20,283 nucleotides of DNA. It comes from Goniomonas avonlea (taxonomy: Eukaryota; Cryptophyceae; Goniomonadida; Goniomonadaceae). The translations under genes and the position numbers were made by a program. The DNA is taken from assembly GCA_003573635.1 (NCBI GenBank), contig QUTJ01031805.1:1-20283 (forward strand), written 5' to 3'. The notes beneath the pieces are model-generated. The model saw nothing but the letters and a program-made list of their open reading frames with translations, made no database searches and was not told the origin of the DNA. This document shows positions 9,918 through 18,065 of the stretch, piece by piece (the first letter of the stretch is position 1; every line of letters starts with the position of its first letter).

Positions 9918-12623
9918 CTCATTGATTAAAACGGATGACCGATTTCGGAACCAGGCAAATCAGGCGCTGGTTAATTCACACGGCTTGGAAGTAGGCGTAC
10001 ACTGTCTCAGAAAGAGGCGGGGGAGGAGAGAGCCTGGAGCGCGTTGAAATGCAAGGGGCATCAGCGGGCAACACCTGAGTGTGTTGTCGCCAGTCTCGGA
10101 GCTACACTGCCTCATAAGAGAGAGAGNGGGGGGGGGGGGGAGTGTGTGTGTGAGAGAGAGAGAGAGGAGAGAGAGAGGGAGAGGAGAGAGAGAGAGCGTA
10201 TGCGAGCCTTGGATCCTGCGAGACCCCACTCTGGAAGCTCCCTGCTCGTGCAACCACAAGCAGGGGGACGGAGCCACGGGTGGAGACACCCCTTGTCCTA
10301 ATTGTGCTCAAGCAACGTGGCAAGTGCACGAGTCACAAACATCAACTCTGGGCAGCGCACCTCCTGTCGACATCAGCGAAAAACTGCTTCATCAGGACAT
10401 CCATTCGTTTCTGCGCACGCGTTAGAATCGTGTTGCATCAGCTACCCCTTCGTTTTGGTGCTGTGAAATCGCTTCAACAGGATATCCCTTCGTTTGGGTC
10501 CGCGTGTTAGTGCCGCTTATTAACAATCAGGAGATCGGTTCGTTTGGGCGCGTGTTAGAGTCGCTTCATCAGGATATCCCTTCGTTTTGGTGAGATCCAA
10601 TGCAATACGGAGAAGATATACGGTGATACACGTGAGATACCCTTTCTAAGCCGGTACGCGAGATACGGTAATGGGAATGACTTGTGAGAACGTCATTCGT
10701 CCTCTGATCGCAGTCCTACGGGACGCATGTGAACTATGGTGACTTTGTGTGATGAGATACGATGATGCACTTAGGGCTGGGATACCCTACCCCCCTCCCC
10801 CCCCCGTGTTTGTCCTGCGTGCGAAACGATCCATTGTCGTTTGTTCGGGGATCGTGCACGTGTGACTCTTCACGGAGAGGGGACACTTGGGGAGAGGGAG
10901 GCGCGGTTCTGTGGTCAAACGAAAACTCCAACTGACCGAAGGATCTGTCAGGACGTCGATCACCCATTTCGCGGGCGGGTGGTCAACGTGAACCACAAAA
11001 CTGCCAGGAATTATCCCGAACTTCATGCCCGCCTTGTCCATCTCGTAGCAGTGCGTCGCCTTGTCGTTTCCATAGCCCGCGAAACGAGCGTCGTACCTAC
11101 CCCGGAGAGTCAACTATGAAAAAAACATCAGCAAGCCTGATATGTCTGCAGCAGTCAGAGTGGTGAAAGCCCTACGAGTGAGTGCGAGCCATCACCACGC
11201 CGTGGAGTGCCACACAGAAAGAGAGGTCAACAAGGAACAAGGTCGCACCACACACACACACATGCACACACACAGAGAGCACACTGTGGGGTGGCGTGTG
11301 AGGCCTCACATTGCCGTCTCGCACCAGAATCTCACCACATCTTGCCCTCTCCGCTGTCATATCTCACCACACATCACTACCATTACCACGTGCATAGTCA
11401 TGAAGCAAGGGTCAAGCGAGGTCTGAATCACTAACCGAGGGAGCGACTTGTGAGCCACAAAATAGGGCTCGAACGGAAACTGATACTTGACGATGTACGG
11501 TTCCGTCGCTTCAGCCCAGCGATCATAATCGACTTGATCGTGCGCAATCTTCCGTCCAGGGTCGTCATCTCAGGATGAGTTAAAGAAATGACTGAAAAAA
11601 TATATGCAGCCTCGGTTGAGGCATTCGCCACGAGACTGCTGAACAAAGGATACGAACTTGGTGGATGTGACGAGTTTTCATCAAAGGCAGCAACTCCGCC
11701 TTGGTTTTTGGGATTTCTTTCTGGCCATTGTCCAATGAAAATGCAGGAAGAACGTAGACAATTTTACGGTCTTTACTCCAGTTCGGAAGCGCTCTGCGTA
11801 ATGGTCAGTTCACCGGGCCAAGCCAACGCACGACGCACTTCATGATTTGGTCATAGGCGTCAACATTGGGGATAAAGTCTACATCCGCCAAAAGAACAAA
11901 TTGAGTACGGCACTTGTCGATCGCGACGTTGCGCAGCGTGTTGACCGGATAAAGGCCCTGCGTAATGACTGAACCAAACCGTCTGAGCGATTGGAATCGC
12001 ACCTGTCCTGCTCCCACAATATGGATGTCAACACGGCCAAACAAGGGTTTTAACAGTCGATAGTCTTGTGCAACGTCATCCGAGTACACAGCTGCCGACA
12101 CTGGGCCTGGCGGGAGCGTTATTTCAAAAAGCAAACGAAAACATAGAACGAGCCTGGCCAACGTTCGAGGAGCTTCTGGAACACTTCCAATCGATTGGTC
12201 GTAAACTGCGTCACCCAGGACACTCCCATAGGATCAAGATCTCCATCAGCGAAGTTTGACCACACCATGGTTTGGAAACCGTGGTATTCAACTTTGAACT
12301 CTGGAAGCCCAGCCGTGTTGGAGTTCTCAGAGCTGTAGTAATGACCAAAACCGGTCGATTTCAAAAAAACAGTTTCGTTAAGGGTTTGGACATGCCGCAT
12401 AACACGGGCCTAATTGAGACGTCAGGAGATCAGGCGCACAACAGAAGCCTACCGTTGCCTCGAGCGCCATCGCATTTTTGGTTGAAATGTTCAGCGCGGT
12501 ACGAATCATGGTCGGGAATGTGCAACAGGCTAACAATATGAACGTTGGCACAAACAAAAACGCAAAAAGTGTCCGAAAGGCATCTTGAATAGTCAATTTG
12601 CGCTTGGGCTCGGGGCGCTGCAT
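8476..12623 (-). CDS. LARGE-like GT49 glycosyltransferase with MGAT5-like C-terminal Cys module
   Basis: Type II Golgi-type membrane enzyme. Exons (minus): 12623-12453, 12409-12154, 12106-11839, 11793-11654, 11568-11436, 11096-10964, probably 10001-9980, 9711-9602, 9056-8896, 8544-8476. Residues ~19-37 form a signal anchor after a short basic tail. The GT49 domain has YPVNTLRNVA, a DVD metal-binding motif (about 217-219) in LLADVDFIP, KIVYVLPAF, KAELL, DYDRW, PFEPYFVAHKSLPRYDARF, AGYGNDKATHCYEMD and VVHVDHPPAKW, as in LARGE and B4GAT1. The C-terminus carries a cysteine module (SCDKACQGSGLVCKPEL, ECDGGC, KRLCPCAS) resembling the end of MGAT5 (GT18). Introns include a GC-AG (12107-12153) and a U12-type (11569-11653). 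One or more small exons between 10963 and 10002 were not found. About 490 residues are resolved; acceptor sugar unknown. Confidence 0.88.
8650..8868. repeat. (GA)n microsatellites in last GT49 intron
   Basis: Two GA tracts, about 8690-8784 (with GAGC interruptions) and 8826-8868, inside the 351-nt intron 8545-8895. On the sense (minus) strand they are long CT tracts upstream of the final acceptor. A shorter tract, 8566-8583, sits next to the acceptor. Confidence 0.9.
9420..9600. repeat. Polypurine GGGA/GGAGGA-rich tract
   Basis: G- and A-rich degenerate GGGAGG and GGAGGAGGGA units within GT49 intron 9057-9601; pyrimidine-rich on the sense strand. A smaller, partly mirror-like CTCCCTC tract is present at about 9195-9240 in the same intron. 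Confidence 0.75.
9831..9915. repeat. (AC)42 dinucleotide microsatellite
   Basis: An uninterrupted 85-nt AC repeat in a GT49 intron, reading as (GT)n on the sense strand. Such a pure array is expected to vary in length between alleles. Confidence 0.98.
10121..10196. repeat. Compound microsatellite with unresolved base
   Basis: GA, then an N at 10127, a run of 13 G (10128-10140), GTGTGTG, and GA/GGA again. The unknown base and the G run mark a difficult assembly spot, so the length is uncertain. Confidence 0.9.
10386..10591. repeat. Minisatellite, ~43-bp unit, five degenerate copies
   Basis: Copies begin near 10386, 10429, 10471, 10515 and 10563. The shared core is GCTTCATCAGGATATCCC then TTCGTTT(T/G)GG and CGCGTGTTAGAGTC. 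Spacing is 42-48 bp and copies differ by several substitutions and small indels, so the array is not recent. It lies in the unresolved middle intron(s) of the GT49 gene. GATACGGT-like words continue downstream to about 10670 without clear periodicity. Confidence 0.85.
11247..11275. repeat. Short interrupted CA repeat in GT49 intron 5
   Basis: CA dinucleotides with one TG interruption in the 339-nt intron 11097-11435, much longer than most introns here. Confidence 0.85.
11569..11653 (-). other. U12-type (minor) intron in GT49 gene
   Basis: This 85-nt intron begins GTATCCTTT on the sense strand, identical to the GT-subtype U12 5' splice consensus, and has TTCTTTAAC (11587-11579), one mismatch from the U12 branch consensus TTCCTTAAC. 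The branch adenosine is about 11 nt from the terminal AG, the spacing typical for U12 introns. It is also the only combination that keeps both flanking GT49 segments in frame (phase 1); the pyrimidine-rich U2-like acceptor at 11592 leads to a wrong frame or stop. Confidence 0.85.
12107..12153 (-). other. GC-AG intron in GT49 gene
   Basis: The join ERWP-G-PVSAAVYSDD requires an intron that starts GCTCGT and ends CCGCCAG (47 nt). No GT is available at a position that preserves phase. Conserved sequence on both sides supports the boundary. Confidence 0.75.
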
Positions 12624-12728
12624 TGAGGGAGGCCAGTATCGAGTACGGTATCGCTGTCGTACATTTTTCGAGTTTTTCCGTTCTGGTAATCTGGCGCCGA
12701 GTCGCCGACTGGCGGTCCAGAGACTTGG
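12624..12728. promoter_or_regulatory. Bidirectional promoter, GT49 / DUF1279
   Basis: These 105 bp separate divergent start codons. GTATCG occurs twice 12 bp apart (12636-12641 and 12648-12653), the second inside CGGTATCG (12646-12653), the reverse complement of the octamer found in two other divergent regions here. AGTACGGTA (12642-12650) recurs upstream of the coiled-coil gene. Confidence 0.6.
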
Positions 12729-13161
12729 ATGAAGTGGTGGTCGTTTGCGGAATTATCTGTCAAGTATGGTATCGCCTGGATTGTCATCATGAATGTGGTG
12801 AGTGAGTAGTTGCCAGCTCGCTGCCTTGCTCACACAGCGTCAGCTCTCTATTGCGATGTTCTGGATCGTGTATTTCGGTCTTTGTTTTATGAGTGTGGAC
12901 GTTGGAAAGATTGCTCGCGAGTACAATCTTGGATCGGACATTGTGTCGCTGGCTGATGCTGGTGGACGTTTCGCTTTGGCTTTTGCACTCAATCGTGTTG
13001 CTGCGCCAGCTCGTATTCCCATTGGTGTTGTATTGTGCAGTATCTGGGCCACCCGGATCAACACGAAGCTATCCATGTTTTACTCGCGGATACGAAAAGC
13101 ATGGAATAAGTTCCGGGGTGTCACTGAGATGGAAATTGCCCCGGTTAAACAAGACGACTGA
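12729..13161 (+). CDS. DUF1279 (FAM210-like) membrane protein, 2 exons
   Basis: Exons 12729-12797 and 12838-13161 (40-nt intron, phase 0) encode 130 residues. The pattern is that of DUF1279: an N-terminal KYGIAWIVIMN segment, a hydrophobic helix (IAMFWIVYFGLCF), a following VDVG turn, then GGRFALAFALNRVAAPARIPIG and a second hydrophobic segment, as in FAM210A/B (GTFVVAYAIHKLFAPVRI). Known animal members are mitochondrial; this copy lacks an obvious presequence and has only about 12 residues before the first helix. A TAA stands in frame 42 nt upstream of the ATG, so the short N-terminus is real unless there is a further upstream exon. The tail after the second helix is basic, then acidic (KQDD). 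Confidence 0.82.
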
Positions 13162-13315
13162 TGGCCTGCCTAAACACCTTTTTGTTGAACATTGTTGAAC
13201 TTGGACAATCGAACCCTGTCCTCAGCTGATTGCCCACACGGGGTCTGGCGATTTGTAAAACCGAAGATACTATTGTCAACCTGGTGTCATTGGGCGGACG
13301 AATTCCAAAGTCTTT
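13162..13315. other. Convergent intergenic gap
   Basis: 154 bp between the DUF1279 stop and the stop of the unrecognised minus-strand gene. TTGTTGAAC occurs twice close together near 13180-13200. Nothing else is seen. Confidence 0.5.
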
Positions 13316-14956
13316 TCAGTAAGGATTTTCGCGGAAGTCACGGGGTGCGACCGCTCGGTACATGGTCTCCACCAATTGTGCCATTGCTTCTCTGCGAGCA
13401 ATCTTAGGATGAGAAAGCAAGAGGGAGGGGAGAGTCATCCACCGTGCGTGTAGTGAACAAGGGAGCGAATCAAGAAGGGAATTGACTGGGCGTGATAGAC
13501 ATATTTACCTGTCGAGTCTAACCTCCCCGCCCTTGAGAGTGCCAACTCGCAAGTCTTTTCCAAGGTTGTCAGAGTAATAGAATCCGCCATAGGTTTCGAG
13601 ATACCTGGGGTTGAGGTCAATCTATGCGCAATTCCTTGTTCGCAAATGATAAAAACAACAAGCACGCCATACCCAATGTTGAAGTCATGGAGCGCCAGAC
13701 GAAATAAAAACTTTGCCAGCCAAAATCGTGGAACCTGCACCCGCTGTCACACCAAAGCGCACACAACACGAGGAATCAACACTCCAAGAGTCGAAGAGCC
13801 TTCACCTGAGTAGGCTCCCCGTCACCAACTCGAACCGAGACGTTGGCAGAGTCTGATCCAGCCGTGACATGGACACCGTGATTACTGTACGGTAGACTTC
13901 CGGGCGGAGCATCCTCAAATGGCAAGAATGGCGGGACAGGAACTTTGTACCACGACTCTGGGGGTGGCGAAGCCGCTGTTGTTGGGCTGCGATGTCGAAA
14001 AAGACAGGTTACGAGGCAGGCAGGATCAAAATTACGAACCCAAACGCACCTGAAAAATAAGAGGGCCCGGTTCACACCAGTAAAGTCCAGACTTTGGCCG
14101 GGAGGGATGAACACCAAGTCACAGCTGAAATACTGCCAGAAGCTTCAAATTGAGAAAGAGGAGGTGTCCCATATCTGACCCACCTGTGGAGGGAGCGGGT
14201 ACGAAGGATGCACTGATAACACACAGAGATAGCCTCCCTGTGGCGGCGCTACTCGGGAAGGGTCGATCAGCAGCTCGGCCTGCCAAGTCGGGTCAAGGGG
14301 GGAGTCGGCCAGGTCACGAGAGACTTACACAGACGTCGCTAACCCGGGCCACCACTTGTTGCACCTCGTTGTTTAAATCCACCAAGTGAGTGGGTACCTC
14401 GTTTTCTGCATCAATGTGAGCTTGCGCGGACCAGCGTGCAAATTCACCGGCGAACAGCTTGACATTTTGAGCCAGCCCGGACGACACCAAGGGTTCAAGC
14501 TCAGGAGACGAAGGCGTTGGCTGACAAGCACACATTACCAGCGCTAGGACACAGCGCCGCATCCCTTCAGGGAAGATGACTGGTGGAAACGGTGGCCGCA
14601 GCCTGCCCGGCCAGTGCAAAAGTCCTTGGGGGTGCCGCACCATGTGACCTGCACCATGCTTGATGATGGCCAAGTCGCGCCCTTTTGCAGTGGAAATAAC
14701 TACATAGCCCTGGTCCGAGTTAGCGTTCTGCGACTCACACTGTCAAACGTACGAGAATCCCATCGACGAGTTCATCCCCAGTGGGGAGAGCAGTCGAAAA
14801 TTCGTCAGAAATGTTCACGTGAGAGAAAGGTGTGCCATCTCCAGCTGTTGCAATTTCAAGCTGCATGCTGCCGATTCGCGCCACCACCATCAAATGGTGC
14901 TCAAATCGGCCTGGGCGTGCGGCTAGCTCACGAAGGTTGACGCGATATTGCGACAT
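13316..14956 (-). CDS. Unrecognised protein, 8 exons, possibly GOLD-like C-terminal half
   Basis: Exons (minus): 14956-14749, 14699-14329, 14279-14184, 14132-14050, 13986-13806, 13743-13666, 13621-13509, 13391-13316; all phases agree and give about 401 residues. Six of the seven introns are 44-63 nt, the other 117 nt, most with good acceptors (CGCAG, GGCAG). I do not recognise the family. Visible segments: GRDLAIIKHGAGHMVRHP, an Ala/Asp-rich helix (DLNNEVQQVVARV), then a beta-rich half with GYLCVLSVHP, DLVFIPPGQSLDFTG, ESWYKVPVPPF, FRLALHDFNIGYGIDLNPRY and ETYGGFYYSDNLGKDLRVG. The F-x5-HDFNIGYG pattern recalls GOLD beta-sandwich domains, a weak inference. The first junction uses a poor donor (GTTTGA); the true start could be 14956, 15100 or 14562, the last giving a signal-like MRRCVLALVMCAC. 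The C-terminal exons are firmest. Confidence 0.6.
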
Positions 14957-15257
14957 CGAACGGGAAGGTGGAAACTGCCAATGACGGGTGCACGGGTGTC
15001 GTTCTATTTCCGGTATGCTGGAGACAGCTGTCGGCTCGATTCGTTGAGGTGGAAGGAGGTGTCCATGGAGGCGTTCAAGCCGGAAAGACGGCGAAGCCAT
15101 TGGGTCTCTTCACGAACAACGTTATCGAACACAGTCCCCCCCCCCCTTACTCGGAGAAGCCTGCGCCCCCAGCATGGGGTTCCGGGGTTGTCAACTTGAC
15201 GTTCGAAATCCTTGTCGATAAAAAAAACTGTTGGCTGCAACCGAAAAAACCGACGCC
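14957..15257. promoter_or_regulatory. Divergent intergenic region between two unrecognised genes
   Basis: 301 bp between putative starts on opposite strands. It has a run of 11 C (15136-15146) and ATCGAAC twice (about 14955 and 15125), and open frames on both strands cross it, so it may contain an additional 5' exon of either gene. I see no conserved protein in those frames. Confidence 0.4.
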
Positions 15258-15968
15258 ATGCAGCGAGCACCAGGCCGAGTGGACGACATGAGCACCGACA
15301 TCGCTGGTGAATATGGTGCGGATGCGGGTGAGAACGAATGGGGCAATGAGGAAGCTGGCGGTGACAAGGCCCAGGAGCCCGTTTGGGACAAGATGAGTGA
15401 CAAAAACCCGAAGGCTGATGCCTTCATGGACATGCACCAAGAGATGGATGAGGACGAGCCTGAGATTTTCCATACCGTCGTTCCCAAGTATCGAATTGAT
15501 GGAGCTCCACCTGGGCACTTGTACAGGGAGCTGACTGCAGAGATCAACCCTGATGTTCCCCTCCTGGATGACTGGGCGGAAAACATGCCCATCTGCTCTT
15601 CAGAGAATCCGCTTCAGAGAGCGGTGTCGCTGTTCTTCCGGCTCTTCTCCCGATTCATTTACTTTTTTGCCCTGCTTTTCAACGAAATAATCCGGTTTCT
15701 GGGCTACCTCACCTATTACTTCATTGTCAAACCGCTGCAGTCATTGACTGAGCTCGTGCTGAAGCCGTTGTTCGACTCGCTGTACTACCTTCTCACGCCG
15801 ATCATCACCTTTGCATCAGCGTTGATGCTACCCTTTTTCCGCATGTTTCATGCCTTCATGGCCTCGTGCACGACGTGCTGGTCCACCGTCGCTGCGGCAA
15901 GAGCGCAGCCAATGCAAAGCCACATGGATATGGGCATGGCTGATGAGGAGGCCGGGGAGGACGACTAA
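15258..15968 (+). CDS. Acidic N-terminus plus hydrophobic hairpin membrane protein, single exon
   Basis: An uninterrupted 236-codon frame with no introns, unlike its neighbours. Residues 1-~115 are hydrophilic and acidic, with several Met/Asp/Glu-rich stretches and a PKYRIDGAPPGHLYREL segment. Residues ~120-210 are almost continuously hydrophobic (SLFFRLFSRFIYFFALLF, GYLTYYFIVKPL, YYLLTPIITFASALMLPFF), suggesting two or three membrane segments or re-entrant hairpins with Arg/Lys/Glu only at intervals. A CTTCW cysteine pair follows, then an acidic tail (EEAGEDD). I do not recognise the family and infer no function beyond membrane residence. A second ATG in frame 30 nt downstream is an alternative start. 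The stop is TAA. Confidence 0.75.
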   Translation: MQRAPGRVDDMSTDIAGEYGADAGENEWGNEEAGGDKAQEPVWDKMSDKNPKADAFMDMHQEMDEDEPEIFHTVVPKYRIDGAPPGHLYRELTAEINPDVPLLDDWAENMPICSSENPLQRAVSLFFRLFSRFIYFFALLFNEIIRFLGYLTYYFIVKPLQSLTELVLKPLFDSLYYLLTPIITFASALMLPFFRMFHAFMASCTTCWSTVAAARAQPMQSHMDMGMADEEAGEDD

Positions 15969-16195
15969 ATTTAAGATGCGCGTCCCTAAAACCGTTGATT
16001 ACGGATGTAACATGTTGTACTTTATTTATAAACTGAATCACATTCAACCGCTGGTTCGCTCATTGACAAGTCACCGAGTAGACAGCAACACCTTGCTGCC
16101 TTGCTGCCAGATCGGTGGCTGGACAGTGAACAGGGCCAAACCGCTAATATAGGTCACTGTTGGTGGAATAAGCGTTGCTTGATGATGTGGCAGGA
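15969..16195. other. Convergent intergenic gap, membrane protein / CENATAC
   Basis: 227 bp between convergent stops. AATAAA on the minus strand (16021-16026 read as TTTATT) is a candidate polyadenylation signal 170 bp after the CENATAC stop. Confidence 0.45.
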
Positions 16196-17907
16196 TCACA
16201 CCTGGGCATCACGCGCGCGCTTTTCTTGCATGCCTTTCCGCAAGCGAGCCCTGCGGGAGCTTAAGCGGGACAGCAAGGAGACAATCTAAGTCCTGTACGT
16301 ACCTGATGGCCTCCTTTTGTTGCTGTAGCGCAAGGCTGTGCGCCACCAAGTTGAACTGGCCTTGTGGCACACACATCAAACCACTCGGAGCAGCGCTGCC
16401 GGTGTCAGGCCCAGGCTGTGTGGCACCCGATGCAACAGGACCTCCAACAGGAGCACTTGTGCTGCCTTGGCGGCGAGGTTCTTCACTGCCTCGTCCAACA
16501 CCTGAACCACGCTGCCGTGCTCGGAAGGCAGCTTGTGTCTCACTTCGCCGTCCAGAGTTCCACACGCCACCAAAGTTTGGCAACCACGATTCGTCGGGAT
16601 TCGTCGGTTCTTTGGAGCGCTGTGCGACTTTTGGAACAGACGCGGAAGTGGGCGGGCTGTTTTGGAGTGTGAGGGAGAGAGCACAAAACATCAGAGAAGA
16701 ACAAGCAGAGACGGACCCTGGCCTCTTCACAACTGCCCCAGGTGTGGATGCAGGTGGAGGTGGCTGAGCCGCCCATTTCGCTGCAGCAACAGCATCTTCA
16801 GCTCCCACCCTCCTCGCGGCAGTGGAGGTGGGTGCGATGCTTGCAGCGGGAGCATCCGGCAGGAGCCAGGGGGGCGTGGCACCTGTGTGAACATTGCCCC
16901 CCTGAAGAGGGGTTGCTTTGGGGTCGATGATGCAGGTCAAGTCTGATAAAAGTGTTACAACGGGGTTGAGTTGCGGACAACAACGAGGCGTGCCACCCAC
17001 TTTCAGAGTAGGCACGTGCGGTGACGACAGCTATCGGTGCAACAGTCGAAACTGATTCGTTGCAATCGTCAGTTTCCTGGTCCAGCGGCCAAGGGATCCA
17101 CAATGATTCTTTCTTGTATCTGCGGGCGTGTCCGTCATGCCGTTCAAGCAAGAGGAGGGGGGTTTACACAGGGGCATCACCTTACAATACCCCCTCCCCA
17201 AACGCGACGGCCTTGGTGCCAGCCAGTCGGATTTTGCAGAATGCCAGTCGGCCCCTTCACCGTTTGTGGCGGGGGTGGGAGTGCTGCGGGCTGTTCAGGT
17301 CGCTCACAGCCCTGATCAATATCCTCTTGATCATAGGACTGCTGACTGTGACAGAGGACAGGTGCTGGTGGAGGTGGTGGGCCGGCAGGCCCAATCACGA
17401 CACTGGAGCTGGTCTTGGCTTTGTCGCCGTTGAGGAGCTCATGGAACTAGATGTGTCGTGAGAACACAACCCACCAAGAGAAAAAACGCACCCTTTTCAT
17501 TTTTTTCTTCCCAACTATAAATGGTATTTTCGCGTTCGGTGCCTTTGTGGTCCCGTAGTCCAGGAAAAATTGGTTGACCATGAGCCAATGATCTGAACTC
17601 GCGAGGTGCTCAATAGCGTTGTGGCTGCCAGGGCTTAAGAAAACAATCGCAACTTGGTGGACTCAAATCACCAGGCAAATTCACTTTCATGGTCCAAAAT
17701 TTCTAGCTCGCAAAAGTAGCACCACCATGCTGCTTTGTCCCGATCCAAAACCGGCATTGGATGATCGGCGAAGGTTTGCACCTCAGCAATTCTCAGACGC
17801 TCACGTTCTAAAACACGCTTGACAGCTTCGACATGCCTCTTGGAAAAGACGTGCTTCCTGCCCTGATCATGATTGAGCTTACAGACGCGGCACAAGACAA
17901 AAGCCAT
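16196..17907 (-). CDS. CENATAC: CENATAC (CCDC84), minor-spliceosome factor, complete, 7 exons
   Basis: Exons (minus): 17907-17672, 17633-17492, 17446-17181, 17119-17001, 16942-16717, 16656-16303, 16250-16196; all in phase, 465 residues (human 332). The N-terminus is a zinc-finger-like C-x2-C...H...H (CRVCKLNHDQGRKHVFSKRH), followed by a second pair WWCYFCELE ... EHLASSDH. The two diagnostic blocks of the family are both present: GGNVHTGATPPWL (human GNIHSGATPPWM) and ESWLPNFGGVWNSGRR (human GWLPSFGRVWNNGRR). In animals CENATAC is part of the minor (U12) spliceosome and is needed for splicing AT-AN introns. The extra length is Pro/Ala/Gly-rich linker. Introns are 38, 45, 61, 58, 60 and 52 nt, all GT-AG and U2-like. 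The C-terminus is a basic helix (RARLRKGMQEKRARD). Confidence 0.93.
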
Positions 17908-18065
17908 GCCAATGTCAGTGCTCCACTGCGCACCGCGCCATCACTTGATTCACTTCGATGTGTCCATTATCGTACCCCGTGTAGTCTAACACCCCGGTTG
18001 ACAACAACTTTGAGATAGATAGAAAATAGCAAGTACGGTAACAAAGAGCCTCGGTTTTGAAAAAA
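17908..18065. promoter_or_regulatory. Bidirectional promoter, CENATAC / coiled-coil protein
   Basis: 158 bp between divergent start codons. It contains AGTACGGTA (18032-18040), identical to a word in the GT49/DUF1279 region, and TATCGTACCCC near 17968, related to the TATCG words of the other divergent regions. No exact CGATACCG octamer. Confidence 0.55.

Noticed and set aside
10386-10591. CRISPR-like regular repeats
   Set aside because: Units are contiguous and degenerate with no unique spacers, and the context is a eukaryotic intron.
10595-10660. Weak resemblance to U6 snRNA (ACGGAGAAGATATACGG)
   Set aside because: The essential ACAGAGA context, the ISL and the rest of U6 are missing; it lies in an intron with similar GATACGGT words repeated.
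13203-13221. tRNA T-arm-like GGACAGGGTTCGATTGTCC on the minus strand
   Set aside because: No matching acceptor stem, anticodon arm or A box within tRNA distance.
14968-15291. Proline-rich plus-strand frame ahead of the membrane protein
   Set aside because: It is in another frame from the gene, crosses a run of 11 C, and no conserved motif or supporting splice join was found.
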